Of a stretch of DNA of 35,198 bases, positions 16,069 to 24,874 are shown piece after piece. Source of the stretch: an uncultured Cetobacterium sp. (GTDB taxonomy: Bacteria; Fusobacteriota; Fusobacteriia; Fusobacteriales; Fusobacteriaceae); the NCBI RefSeq assembly GCF_945952365.1, contig NZ_CAMFHX010000027.1:1-35198 (forward strand), written 5' to 3'. The stretch's first letter is position 1; each line of letters begins with the position of its first letter. The position numbers and the translations under genes are program-made. Under the pieces are notes generated by a model, which had not been told where the DNA came from, searched no databases, and worked only from the letters and a program-made list of their open reading frames with translations.

Positions 16069-16947
16069 TTACTCCTCCCCACTATCAGAGTAGTGTACCC
16101 AGTATTTTTGACTTCTAAATGAAAACAGTGTAAACACCATAATTATCATAAATAATATCCACGATATAGCTGATGCATATCCCATTTGGTAATAGTTAAA
16201 TGCATTGTCATATATCAATAATGGTAGTAATTTTGTTGAATTCAATGGTCCACCACCCGTTATTATATAAGGACCGTTAAACTCTTGGAATGCTTGAATT
16301 AATTGCATTATAAAGTTAAAAAATATAACTGGTGAAATCATAGGAATAGTTATATGGAAAAACATCATAGTTTTTGATGCTCCCTCAATTCTTGCAGACT
16401 CATATAACTCTTCTGGAATATTTTTTAATGCCGCTAAGAATATTACCATTGCAGATCCAAACTGCCAAGCCCTCAAAAGGCTTACTGTGAACAGTGCATA
16501 TCTTGGATCACCTAGCCATGATATTGACTCAAATCCTAAAGAACCTATTATTATATTTATCAATCCTTGATCCGAAAATAGAAATCTCCATAAAACAGCA
16601 ATCGCAACGCTTCCCCCTAAAATTGATGGAATATAGTAAGCTGTTCTGAAAAAGTTTATTCCTTTTAGTTTATAGTTAAGAATATTTGCTATAAACAGTG
16701 CAAAAGCCAATTTAATTGGAACTGTTATAAAAACATATTTCAATGTATTCGATAAAGTTTTTATAAATAATGGATCATTAAAAAGTTTTATATAGTTTGA
16801 AAGTCCCACAAATTTTGGAGCACTCAATAGATTGTAGTTAGTAAAACTTAACCACAGTGAAGATATAAACGGATAAGCTGTAAATACTAAAAATCCTATT
16901 ATCCAAGGTGCTATAAATAAATATCCATTCATTTTTTTACTTCTCAT
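16069..16947 (-). CDS. Carbohydrate ABC transporter permease, MalF type
   Basis: Partner permease, 292 residues, about six helices. The first helix has the usual YLFIAPWIIGFLVFTAYPF pattern at residues 9-27, and the EAA loop reads ELYESARIEGASKTMMFFHI in the last third. Its start overlaps the stop of the GH105 gene by one base (TAATG), which points to coupled translation. It forms a heterodimer with the MalG-type protein. The pairing with GH105 and GH28 is the same as in YteP/YesP-type rhamnogalacturonan and LplB-type systems, so the substrate is a pectin fragment. Confidence 0.92.
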   Translation of the reverse strand: MRSKKMNGYLFIAPWIIGFLVFTAYPFISSLWLSFTNYNLLSAPKFVGLSNYIKLFNDPLFIKTLSNTLKYVFITVPIKLAFALFIANILNYKLKGINFFRTAYYIPSILGGSVAIAVLWRFLFSDQGLINIIIGSLGFESISWLGDPRYALFTVSLLRAWQFGSAMVIFLAALKNIPEELYESARIEGASKTMMFFHITIPMISPVIFFNFIMQLIQAFQEFNGPYIITGGGPLNSTKLLPLLIYDNAFNYYQMGYASAISWILFMIIMVFTLFSFRSQKYWVHYSDSGEE

Positions 16948-18074
16948 TATTCATCACATCCCTTTATTTTATTTAAGTACAAATATTCACTGTAAGCCAT
17001 TAAGAATATTCCACTACCTTTAACATCATCTTCTACAACTGGTTCTGAAAGATAATACTCATAGCTTCCATCTCTATTTTCTCCATTAAATCCACCTAAT
17101 CCAGCTACTAAGCATATCCCACCTAAAGCTAGGCTACCATTATCTTTCTCTTCTAAGTACTCTTTACAAACTCCCTCAAAAGCTTTTTTTCCAATTTCAG
17201 AATACTTTTCACTTATATAACCTAACCTTGCTCCTTTCATCATTGAGTAAGCTACCATTAAACTTCCTGAAGTCTCTAAATAGTTTCCTGTCTCAGTTTG
17301 CTTATCAACAACTTGATACCACATATCTTTTTCTAAATCTCTATATTGATCTATTCCTCTTATAGCTTCTTTAAATAAAATTTGAAGTCCTCTATACTCA
17401 TTGAATATCTCCTCTGACATATACTCTAGAGTATCTACCATTGCCATCAAGTGCCACCCTATCGCTCTCAACCAAAAGTTTTTCGAAAGCCCTGTTTCTG
17501 GAACAATCCAACTACATTTTTTTGCAGTATCCCAGCCATGATAATGAAGTTTTTTATTTTCATCAAACATATTTTCTCTGACATTTACAAAATGTTTAAA
17601 TATATCTGCATAGTTTCTTTTTCCATTAAACTCTGTTTCATATCTTATATAAAATGGTTCAACCATATACAATCCATCTAACCATACTTGATTTTCATAT
17701 CTTTTTTTGTGCCAAAAATTTCCTTGCGAAACTCTTGGATGCTCTAATATCTGTTCGTGAAGCTTCTCAATAGCTTTTCTATACTTCTCATCACCCGTGA
17801 AATTATAAGCATCAAATAAAACTTTTCCTGCGTTTATATTGTCTATATTAAATTCTGATTTATCATATCCCTTTATAACTCCGTTTTCCCCAACAAACTC
17901 TTTCAGATACTCATAGACAAACTCTAAATATTTTTTATCCTCTGTGGCTTTATATAGTAACATTGTCCCCTGCAATAAACATCCATCTTCATAACACCAC
18001 TTTCCCTTATAAGGTTCATAGCTTTTTAAATAATCAGCAATGTACTTTTCTGACCTTGATTTTATACAATCCAT
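16947..18074 (-). CDS. Unsaturated galacturonyl/rhamnogalacturonyl hydrolase, family GH105
   Basis: Removes the 4,5-unsaturated galacturonic acid left by pectate lyases at the non-reducing end of oligosaccharides. It is an (alpha/alpha)6 barrel of 375 residues, with the two catalytic-site aspartates of YteR-type enzymes visible in KVLFDAYNFTGD (D88) and VWLDGLYM (D133). There is no signal peptide, so it is cytoplasmic. The start is the ATG at 18074, six bases after GGGAGGT; an upstream ATG lies before that ribosome site and is rejected. It is first in the minus-strand pectin operon. It fits the periplasmic PL2 lyase of the other arm, whose products it would finish. Confidence 0.92.
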   Translation of the reverse strand: MDCIKSRSEKYIADYLKSYEPYKGKWCYEDGCLLQGTMLLYKATEDKKYLEFVYEYLKEFVGENGVIKGYDKSEFNIDNINAGKVLFDAYNFTGDEKYRKAIEKLHEQILEHPRVSQGNFWHKKRYENQVWLDGLYMVEPFYIRYETEFNGKRNYADIFKHFVNVRENMFDENKKLHYHGWDTAKKCSWIVPETGLSKNFWLRAIGWHLMAMVDTLEYMSEEIFNEYRGLQILFKEAIRGIDQYRDLEKDMWYQVVDKQTETGNYLETSGSLMVAYSMMKGARLGYISEKYSEIGKKAFEGVCKEYLEEKDNGSLALGGICLVAGLGGFNGENRDGSYEYYLSEPVVEDDVKGSGIFLMAYSEYLYLNKIKGCDE

Positions 18075-18100
18075 TATGTTACCTCCCATAATTATTTTAC

Positions 18101-18114
18101 ACTAGTATCCTAGT
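18101..18114. promoter_or_regulatory. Operator-like palindrome ACTAG-TATC-CTAGT
   Basis: Five-base perfect arms around TATC. It covers the -10 box (18107-18112) of the minus-strand pectin operon. The core GTATCCTAG (18105-18113) occurs again at 20480-20488 in front of the plus-strand pectin arm. It is probably the binding site of the FCD regulator encoded next to it. Confidence 0.65.
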
Positions 18115-18135
18115 AAACATTTTTAAAAAAGTCAA
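18107..18135 (-). promoter_or_regulatory. Promoter of the minus-strand pectin operon
   Basis: Minus-strand TTGACT (18130-18135) and TAGGAT (18107-18112) are 17 bases apart. The -10 box is inside the palindrome, so repression by steric block is the simplest reading. Confidence 0.65.
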
Positions 18136-18239
18136 GCTATTTTATTTTAAAAATGGTTTTTTTGTTTTTATATCGTAATTTATGTCTGCTTAATGTAAAA
18201 TTTAAGAAGTGTGTCTCTGTTTTCTATTTGATTAATATT

Positions 18240-18267
18240 TTGCACATTTTAATATTTCTGGTATAAT
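18240..18267 (+). promoter_or_regulatory. Promoter of the FCD regulator gene
   Basis: TTGCAC (18240-18245) and a perfect TATAAT (18262-18267) have a 16-base spacer. TGG directly before the -10 box makes it an extended -10 type. Confidence 0.6.
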
Positions 18268-18303
18268 AAATTAGAATATAAAGGAATCTTTCGGAGGTGC
18301 ATT

Positions 18304-18996
18304 TTGAATTTATCTAAAGTTAATCGTCAATTTGGCGAAAATACAAAAAACTTTATATATAGAGTTTTAAAAACAAATATAATGATACTTAACATACAAC
18401 CAGGAACTGGAATCAGTGAATCTGATATTGGAGAAACACTTGGAGTTAGTAGAACTCCTATCAGAGAATCTGTTGTTAAACTTTCAGAAGAAAGACTTAT
18501 GGATGTTTATCCTCAAAAGGGATCTTTCGTTTCATATATTGATTTAAAGTTAGTTGAAGAAGCTTTCTTTATGAGAAAAATTGTTGAAAGAGAAGTATTA
18601 AAATTAGCCACTCAAAGTTTTTCCCCTCAAGCAATTAAAGAACTTGAAAAAAATCTAAAATTTCAAAATATTATTGCACAAATTGAAGAGGATCATACAG
18701 AACTATTCTTTTTAGATAATGATTTTCATAGAATTATCTATAAAGAAGTAGGTAAAGAAAGAGTCTGGGAAGCTGTTCAATCACTTAGTACACACTACGA
18801 TCGTGTGAGATTTTTAGATGCTATTGAAAAAACTAATCTTGTTCCAACTCTTGATCAACACAAAGAGATTATTAATATTATTAAAAACGGTGAGACTGAT
18901 AAAGTCGACACTATGATTGATAAACATCTTTCTAATTTTAAAAACAAAATTGGATATCTTATTGAAAAATATCCAAACTATTTTTTAAAAGGTTAA
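18304..18996 (+). CDS. GntR-family regulator with FCD domain, probable pectin-locus repressor
   Basis: Transcription factor with a winged helix (about 15-76, with SESDIGETLGVSRTPIRES at 38-56) and an all-helical FCD ligand domain (about 85-215). The metal/ligand residues of FCD proteins are visible: D138 and H142 in LDNDFH, H186 in LDQHKE and H208 in DKHLSN. Relatives such as ExuR and UxuR sense uronates. The start is TTG, six bases behind GGAGG, and no ATG fits better. It is divergent from the GH105 operon, and the shared 9-mer GTATCCTAG lies in front of both arms. The effector is likely a uronate or a pathway intermediate such as 2-keto-3-deoxygluconate; that part is inference. Confidence 0.88.
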   Translation: MNLSKVNRQFGENTKNFIYRVLKTNIMILNIQPGTGISESDIGETLGVSRTPIRESVVKLSEERLMDVYPQKGSFVSYIDLKLVEEAFFMRKIVEREVLKLATQSFSPQAIKELEKNLKFQNIIAQIEEDHTELFFLDNDFHRIIYKEVGKERVWEAVQSLSTHYDRVRFLDAIEKTNLVPTLDQHKEIINIIKNGETDKVDTMIDKHLSNFKNKIGYLIEKYPNYFLKG

Positions 18997-18997
18997 T

Positions 18998-19027
18998 TTA
19001 AAAGCCCGCTTTAATTTGCGGGCTTTT
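18998..19027. terminator. Bidirectional terminator
   Basis: AAAAGCCCGC (19000-19009) pairs with GCGGGCTTTT (19018-19027) around TTTAATTT, with T/A runs on both sides. It separates the convergent FCD regulator and MATE 3 genes. Confidence 0.92.
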
Positions 19028-20362
19028 TCACACTCTTTTCTTCCAATCAACTTTTCTATATAAAGCAATCGCAAATACTAATGCAAATAGATTACTAAAT
19101 AACATCGAATACCAAATTGAAAATTCATTTATTTTCATAACTCTTTCAAAAAATAAGATAAATGGAACTCTAAATAACCAAACTCTCCCAAAATGCGAGT
19201 ACATTCCAAACTTTGTATGCCCCGTTCCTTGAAAAACAGCTGCTATAGATTGAAATATCGCCCACGGTATAACACTTACAAGCATTATTCTCAAATAGTT
19301 TATAGAGTATCTTTTTATCTCTGTATCAGATGTAAAAAGATCGACAACTGGACTTAAGATCAAAAATAAAATTATCATTGATACTGTTCCTATAGATAAA
19401 CCCAATATTATACCTGCCCTCAAAATAGCTTTGGCTTTCGGTACATCTCCTGATCCGACACTCTGTCCAACTAAAATAGCAACTGCAGTTCCTACACCAT
19501 TTATTAAAACATATATGATATTATTTATTCTATTTCCTACACCATAAGCTGCTAAAACCTCTGTTCCATATTTTACAACAAAGATATTTATTATTATAAA
19601 ACTTAAAGAGTTAGTTATTGTTGTAAGAGAAGATGGAATTCCTAATCTTACAATTCTCAAAAATATATCTTTTTGAATCTTAAAAAATACCAAACGAATC
19701 TCTCTTTTTTTATTCAATTCATAGATACAATAAAATCCCAATAATAAATTTGCAATCAATGTTGCAATTCCTATTCCATATAAACCCATTTTTAATCTGT
19801 TTACAAAAATTGAGTTTAAAACTATATTAGCAACTGTAGATGTGGCTATTAAATAGAGTGGATACATACTTTTTCCCTTTGAATTCTTTATGGTTGTATA
19901 TGTCGAAATTATAAATGTAAAAGGAATTGTCAAAAATATAAATCTAATATAAATTCCACTTTTTTCTAGTAACTCTCCACTCGCTCCAGAAACTTTTAAA
20001 ATTTTCTTACAAAATAAAAATGAAAGTAGCATTATTGCTATTGAAGCCAACAGATTTATACTTAAAAGCTGACTATTAATTTTAATAACATCCTTTTTTC
20101 TACCCTTTCCTACCAATTGACTTATAATTATTCCACCTCCAATTGCAAAACCACTACCAGCTCCTATTATCATCTGTGTTATTGGACTCGTAAACGAGGA
20201 TGTTGCTAATTCGACTCCTCCAATTTTCCCCATATAATATGAATCAGCCAAATTGTATAAATTTTGTAAAAAATTAGATAAAATTATTGGTCCTGCTAAA
20301 AAAATTAATTTTTTGTAATCACCCCATTTTATTTTATAATTTCTCATCATTTCTTCACTCAT
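19028..20362 (-). CDS. MATE-family efflux transporter 3
   Basis: MATE exporter of 444 residues with about 12 helices (FLAGPIILSNFLQNLYNLADSYYMG-type first helix near residue 20, VAILVGQSVGSGD near residue 285). The start is the ATG at 20362, eight bases behind GGAGG; an upstream in-frame ATG lies on the far side of that ribosome site. It is diverged from the MATE pair at 3057-5766 and belongs to the branch often named DinF/NorM-like. It is embedded between the FCD regulator and the plus-strand pectin arm and is transcribed away from the latter. It might export a by-product of uronate use, or be an unrelated passenger. Confidence 0.88.
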   Translation of the reverse strand: MSEEMMRNYKIKWGDYKKLIFLAGPIILSNFLQNLYNLADSYYMGKIGGVELATSSFTSPITQMIIGAGSGFAIGGGIIISQLVGKGRKKDVIKINSQLLSINLLASIAIMLLSFLFCKKILKVSGASGELLEKSGIYIRFIFLTIPFTFIISTYTTIKNSKGKSMYPLYLIATSTVANIVLNSIFVNRLKMGLYGIGIATLIANLLLGFYCIYELNKKREIRLVFFKIQKDIFLRIVRLGIPSSLTTITNSLSFIIINIFVVKYGTEVLAAYGVGNRINNIIYVLINGVGTAVAILVGQSVGSGDVPKAKAILRAGIILGLSIGTVSMIILFLILSPVVDLFTSDTEIKRYSINYLRIMLVSVIPWAIFQSIAAVFQGTGHTKFGMYSHFGRVWLFRVPFILFFERVMKINEFSIWYSMLFSNLFALVFAIALYRKVDWKKRV

Positions 20363-20428
20363 ATGACGTTCCTCCGATTGTTTCATACCGTTTTAGAACT
20401 TTTATCAAGTAAAATTCCTAATAAAAAT

Positions 20429-20457
20429 TTGACTTTTTTAATTTTTTGAGGTATGTT
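20429..20457 (+). promoter_or_regulatory. Promoter of the plus-strand pectin arm
   Basis: TTGACT (20429-20434) and TATGTT (20452-20457) are 17 bases apart. The stretch TTGACTTTTTTAA is also found at the minus-strand arm's -35 region. A TATAAT at 20526-20531 lies too close to the ribosome site to be the main promoter. Confidence 0.5.
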
Positions 20458-20472
20458 TAAGTGTAAGCATCT

Positions 20473-20496
20473 TTAACTTGTATCCTAGAATGTTAA
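20473..20496. promoter_or_regulatory. Operator-like site with GTATCCTAG core
   Basis: The 9-mer GTATCCTAG (20480-20488) is the same as in the operator at 18105-18113; adding neighbours, ACT-N-GTATCCTAG-N-A is shared. It is framed by TTAAC (20473-20477) and GTTAA (20492-20496). It lies just after the predicted start of transcription (about 20464). Confidence 0.6.
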
Positions 20497-20547
20497 CATA
20501 CTACGAAGCAAGTTTCAATTTTTTTTATAATACGGGAGGTAAGGTTT

Positions 20548-21822
20548 ATGGATTTTAAAAAATTACTTTTATTAAGTTCTGTTGCGATAGGTATGGCCTA
20601 TCCTACAATCACTTTAGCTAATTCTAAAGTTGTAAACTTAAAAATGTCTTGGTGGGGCGGAGACGATAGACATAAAAGAACTTTAGAAGCTTTAAAACTT
20701 TTTGAAGAGAAGCATCCTAATATTAAAGTTAGAGGGGAATATGGAGGATGGAGTGGTTGGCAAGAAAAAGTCACTACTCAAATAATAGGTAATACTGCAC
20801 CTGATGTTATGCAAATCAACTGGAACTGGATTGATCTTTTCTCTAAAGATGGAACTGGTTTTTATGATTTAAATAAACTTTCAGATACTATAACTCTTAG
20901 TAACTATAGTGCTGATATTCTAGAGCAATGTAGTGTTAATGGAAAACTAAATGCTATTCCTATTGGAATGACTGGAAAGGTTTTCTACATAAACGAAACA
21001 ACTTACACTAAGGCTGGTTTACCAGTTCCTAAAAATTTCGATGAGATGATCTCTTCTGCAAAAGTAATTAGAGAAAAATTAGGAAATGATTACTATGCTT
21101 TTGATACTGATGCATATGGTGCTCTTCTTTTAATGCTTTACAAATTAGAACAAGAAACTGGAAAGCCATTTATTATTGACAATAAAGTAGCTTATTCTGA
21201 AGCTGAAGTTGTTGAAGCTGTTAAATTCTACAATAACCTTGTTGAGCAAAACGTTTTACCTTCATTAAGAGTTAGAGCTGCTGCAGGATTTATCCCTTTA
21301 GATCAACATCCTAGTTGGATTCAAGGAAAATATGCTGGAACTTACGAATGGGATAGTTCAGCTCAAAAGTGGCAAGATGCTCTTGAAGGAAATCAAAAAC
21401 TTGTTCTTGCTGATTTCCCAACTGAGTTTGGACCAAATAAATCTGCATTCAATAAAGTATCTATGGCATTTGCTATAAAGAAAAATACTAAACATCCTAA
21501 AGAAGCTGCTACTCTTGTAGAGTTCCTAACTACTGATCCTGAAGCTGTTAAAATCTTAGGAACTTCTAGAGGTATTCCATCTAATAGCTCAGCAGTAGCT
21601 ACGTTAGAAGCTAGTGGGCAACTTACAGGATTAGCTTTTGAAGCAAATAACGCTGTTAAGGATTTTGCAGGTAAAGGAATTCACCCTCTATTTGAACATA
21701 AAAAATTAAATACTGATTTAAGAGGAGTTATCGAAAGCCTTGGATACGGTAAATCATCAGTTGAACAAACAGCTAAAGATATAATTTCAACAACTAATCA
21801 ATTTTTATCTGAAAATCAATAA
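20548..21822 (+). CDS. Sugar ABC transporter solute-binding protein 1, periplasmic
   Basis: Family 1 (MalE/UgpB-like) binding protein, 424 residues, that should catch oligogalacturonides for the permeases at 15136-16947. A Sec signal peptide is visible (KK then LLLLSSVAIGMA, cleavage probably after A24). The mature part starts with the strand VNLKMSWWGGDD, common to cluster B binding proteins. Many aromatic residues (WQEK, NWNWI, HPSWI, YEWDS) suit sugar stacking. It is first in the plus-strand pectin arm, behind GGGAGGT. It is a close paralogue of the next gene; well over half of the residues match by eye. No permease or ATPase gene is adjacent on this strand. Confidence 0.92.
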   Translation: MDFKKLLLLSSVAIGMAYPTITLANSKVVNLKMSWWGGDDRHKRTLEALKLFEEKHPNIKVRGEYGGWSGWQEKVTTQIIGNTAPDVMQINWNWIDLFSKDGTGFYDLNKLSDTITLSNYSADILEQCSVNGKLNAIPIGMTGKVFYINETTYTKAGLPVPKNFDEMISSAKVIREKLGNDYYAFDTDAYGALLLMLYKLEQETGKPFIIDNKVAYSEAEVVEAVKFYNNLVEQNVLPSLRVRAAAGFIPLDQHPSWIQGKYAGTYEWDSSAQKWQDALEGNQKLVLADFPTEFGPNKSAFNKVSMAFAIKKNTKHPKEAATLVEFLTTDPEAVKILGTSRGIPSNSSAVATLEASGQLTGLAFEANNAVKDFAGKGIHPLFEHKKLNTDLRGVIESLGYGKSSVEQTAKDIISTTNQFLSENQ

Positions 21823-21849
21823 AAATTTGTATTCACAAGGAGAAGGTCT

Positions 21850-23148
21850 ATGAGTTATAAAAAAGCAATTTTTCTATCATTAACAGCTATCTCAGCTTTT
21901 ACAGCATGTAATAAAGATAAAGAAAATACTGCCTCTAATCCTACCACTAATCAAGAAGTAACTTTGAGAGTTTCTTGGTGGGGCGGAGACGATAGACACA
22001 AAAAAACTTTAGAAGCTTTAAGGCTATTTGAAGAAAAACATCCTAATATAAAAATTAAATCTGAATACGGTGGTTGGCAAGGTTGGCAAGAAAAAATAAC
22101 TACTCAAATGGCAGGAAATATGGCTCCAGACCTTATGCAAATTAACTGGAACTGGATAAATATTTTCTCGAAAAATGGAGATGGATTCTACAATCTTAAT
22201 GATCTGAACTCTACTATCGATTTAAATCAATATGATAAAAATATTTTAGAGCAGTGTGTTGTTAATGGAAAATTAAATGCTATTCCTTATGGAGTAGCTG
22301 GAAGGGTCTTCCTTTACAATAAAACCACTTACGATAAAGCTAGTTTAACACTACCTAAAAGTTTTGATGATATTATTAGCTCTACAAAAGTTATGAAAGA
22401 AAAACTAGGAAATGATTACTTTGGATTTGAAGCAGATTACTACGGTGCTCTTCTTCTAATGCTTTATAAGTTAGAGCAAGAAACTGGAAAACCTTTTATT
22501 GTAGATAATGCTGTAGCATATACACCAGAACAGATAAAAAATGCAGCTGATTTCTATCTAAATCTAGTAAATACAAAAACTATTCCATCTTTAGAGGATA
22601 GAGCTGCTGCTGGAAATATTCAGCTTGATCAACATCCTAGTTGGATTGTAGGTAAATTTGGAGGAACTTACGAGTGGGATAGTGCTTCTCTTAAATGGAG
22701 AGATTCATTAGAAAAGGGGCAGGAGTTAGTTGTTGGAGAATATCCAACAGATTTTGGTCCTTATAAATCTGGTTTCTCTAAAGTTTCAATGGCACTAGCT
22801 ATCAATAAAAATACTAAACATCCTAAAGAAGCTGCTCAACTTTTAAACTTCTTAGTCTCTGATCCTGAAGCTGTTAAAATACTTGATGTTTCTAGAGGTA
22901 TCCCAGCTAATGCATCGGCAGTTTCTACATTAAAAGAGAACAATCTACTAGATCCATTTATTTTAGAAGCTAATAATAAAGTAATTGAATTTGCGGGAAA
23001 AGGAATCCATCCTTTATTTGAGCATAGACAACTACATGCATCTCTTAAAGATATTGTTGATAAACTAGGATATAAACAACTTTCATCTGAAGAAGCTGCT
23101 AATCAATTGATTTCTGTAACAAATAATTTCTTAAAAGAAAATAATTAG
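21850..23148 (+). CDS. Sugar ABC transporter solute-binding protein 2, lipoprotein
   Basis: Paralogue of the gene before it, 432 residues, with the same WWGGDDRHK, YGGW-GWQEK, INWNWI, LDQHPSWI and GKGIHPLFEH blocks. Unlike its twin it has a lipobox-like end to the signal sequence (AFTAC, C20) and then a charged, flexible linker, so it should be a membrane-anchored lipoprotein. The F at -3 is not ideal, so the lipoprotein call is probable rather than sure. The gene starts 27 bases downstream behind AAGGAGAAGG. It probably arose by tandem duplication. The two could bind fragments of different length, or saturated and unsaturated ends. Confidence 0.9.
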   Translation: MSYKKAIFLSLTAISAFTACNKDKENTASNPTTNQEVTLRVSWWGGDDRHKKTLEALRLFEEKHPNIKIKSEYGGWQGWQEKITTQMAGNMAPDLMQINWNWINIFSKNGDGFYNLNDLNSTIDLNQYDKNILEQCVVNGKLNAIPYGVAGRVFLYNKTTYDKASLTLPKSFDDIISSTKVMKEKLGNDYFGFEADYYGALLLMLYKLEQETGKPFIVDNAVAYTPEQIKNAADFYLNLVNTKTIPSLEDRAAAGNIQLDQHPSWIVGKFGGTYEWDSASLKWRDSLEKGQELVVGEYPTDFGPYKSGFSKVSMALAINKNTKHPKEAAQLLNFLVSDPEAVKILDVSRGIPANASAVSTLKENNLLDPFILEANNKVIEFAGKGIHPLFEHRQLHASLKDIVDKLGYKQLSSEEAANQLISVTNNFLKENN

Positions 23149-23162
23149 GAGGAAATTAACTT

Positions 23163-24863
23163 ATGACAAAAGCTTTAAAGCTTTCACTTTTTCTAGGGTT
23201 AACAACTTTAGCCCTTGGAAAAGTTGAATATACTGAAAATGATAAACTTAGATTAGAAAGTGTCGAAACATTCTACAACAATATCTTAAATAATGGTAAA
23301 AGTAAAACAAATCCAACTCCTTTATTTGCTGACGGAATAAACATTTTAACTAAAGAGCCTGTTGAATGGATATATCCAAATGGAGATAAAGTTAAAATAT
23401 CAAATTTTGCAAATCAACAAAACTTTTTAAGAACGCTTGTAAGCTTATCTGAAGTTACTGGTGATTCAAAATATAGAGATACAGCAATCGATACTACAAA
23501 ATATTTTTTAACTAACTTTACAGATAAAAATGGTCTTTACTATTGGGGTGGACACCGTTTTGTTAATTTGGACACTCTTAAACTAGAGGGACCACAAGAT
23601 AAAAACCAAGTTCATGAGTTAAAAAATCATTTTCCTTATTACGATTTTTTATATGAAGTTGATTCACAAAATACAAAACAATATATTACCGCTTTTTGGA
23701 ATGCTCATGTAGAGGATTGGGAAACTTTAGATATGGGAAGACATGGAAGTTATAGTAAAAACTTCGACAACAACATCTTTAAAAATAATACTCCTAGAGA
23801 TATTGTTGATCCATCTAAGCTACCTATCTTACCAGAAACAAAGGGATTAACATTTATTAATGCTGCTTCAGATTTAGTCTACTCAGCATATACTTTAAAT
23901 AGTTTTGAAAATAATCCTTATATGATTAGTTGGGCTAAAACTCTTTTGAAGCAGTTTGAACTTGCTAAAAATCCAAAAACTAGAGCTCCTGTATACCAAT
24001 TCTCTTCACCAAAACAAAGAGAGTGGCCACCGAAATCTGACTCTGATACAAACTCTAAGTTTGGTGATAGAGCTTCTAGACAATTCGGTCCTGAATTTGG
24101 TGATATAGCAAAAGAGGGAAATGCTTTATTTAAAGGAAATGCCAAAGCTATAGTTGTTGATAACGCTTTAATTTTAACTGAAATCTATAAAAAAACTGGG
24201 GATAAAGATCTATTGAATTGGTCTGTCGATACACTTAAAAACTTCTACAAAGTTGCTTTTGACTTTGAAACTGGAGAGATTAAGCCTATTTGGAATGATG
24301 GGACTGATTTAACTGACTATGTTTTAGTCAGAGATGGATACTATGGTAAAAAAGGTTCTAAGCTTACTAGAACAAAACCAACAACTGAAGAATATCCTTT
24401 AGCACTTATTCGGTCTTATGAGGTTTCTAAAGATGGTGATCTTTGGAATTTCACTAGAGGAATGGTCAATAAAACATTTAATTTAGGAGATATTGGAACT
24501 CCTGATGGAAAAAATATCAACCTTGATTTAAATACAAAAAATGCATCACCTTACGCTATTTTTTTAATGACTGACCTTTACAATATCACAAAAAATGATA
24601 GCTATTTGAAAATGGCAAGAGTTATCGGAGATAATATTGTAAGTACTAAATTTAAAAATGGATATTTCGTTGAGAATGCAAACTATCTAAACTCTAGAGT
24701 TGATTCACCTGAAGCACTAGCTCTAGTTACTCTAGATGCCACTTTAAAGGGAAAAGAAAACTCTATTCCTAAATATATCACAAGTGGTGGATATATCCAC
24801 GGTGAACATATTGAAGGAAACTCTGTATATGACAAAAATGTAATTTATAAAAAAACGATTTAG
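23163..24863 (+). CDS. Periplasmic pectate lyase, polysaccharide lyase family 2
   Basis: Cleaves oligo- and polygalacturonate by beta-elimination, giving unsaturated products. 566 residues, of which about 19 form a Sec signal peptide (cleavage after ALG), so it acts in the periplasm. The family PL2 site known from the Yersinia enzyme YePL2A (metal ligands His109, Glu130, His172; base Arg171) can be read with equal spacing here: H131 in WGGHRF, E152 in VHELKN, R193 and H194 in GRHG. The offset is a constant 22 residues. The enterobacterial PL2 group contains the exolyase PelW and secreted PelY-like endolyases; export suggests the second role. It follows the binding proteins by 14 bases, behind AGGAGG. 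Confidence 0.88.
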   Translation: MTKALKLSLFLGLTTLALGKVEYTENDKLRLESVETFYNNILNNGKSKTNPTPLFADGINILTKEPVEWIYPNGDKVKISNFANQQNFLRTLVSLSEVTGDSKYRDTAIDTTKYFLTNFTDKNGLYYWGGHRFVNLDTLKLEGPQDKNQVHELKNHFPYYDFLYEVDSQNTKQYITAFWNAHVEDWETLDMGRHGSYSKNFDNNIFKNNTPRDIVDPSKLPILPETKGLTFINAASDLVYSAYTLNSFENNPYMISWAKTLLKQFELAKNPKTRAPVYQFSSPKQREWPPKSDSDTNSKFGDRASRQFGPEFGDIAKEGNALFKGNAKAIVVDNALILTEIYKKTGDKDLLNWSVDTLKNFYKVAFDFETGEIKPIWNDGTDLTDYVLVRDGYYGKKGSKLTRTKPTTEEYPLALIRSYEVSKDGDLWNFTRGMVNKTFNLGDIGTPDGKNINLDLNTKNASPYAIFLMTDLYNITKNDSYLKMARVIGDNIVSTKFKNGYFVENANYLNSRVDSPEALALVTLDATLKGKENSIPKYITSGGYIHGEHIEGNSVYDKNVIYKKTI

Positions 24864-24874
24864 GAGAAATAATT

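Noticed and set aside
20526..20531. TATAAT before the first binding-protein gene as the main promoter
   Set aside because: Transcription would begin within the ribosome site, and there is no -35 box at the right distance. TTGACT/TATGTT upstream fits better.
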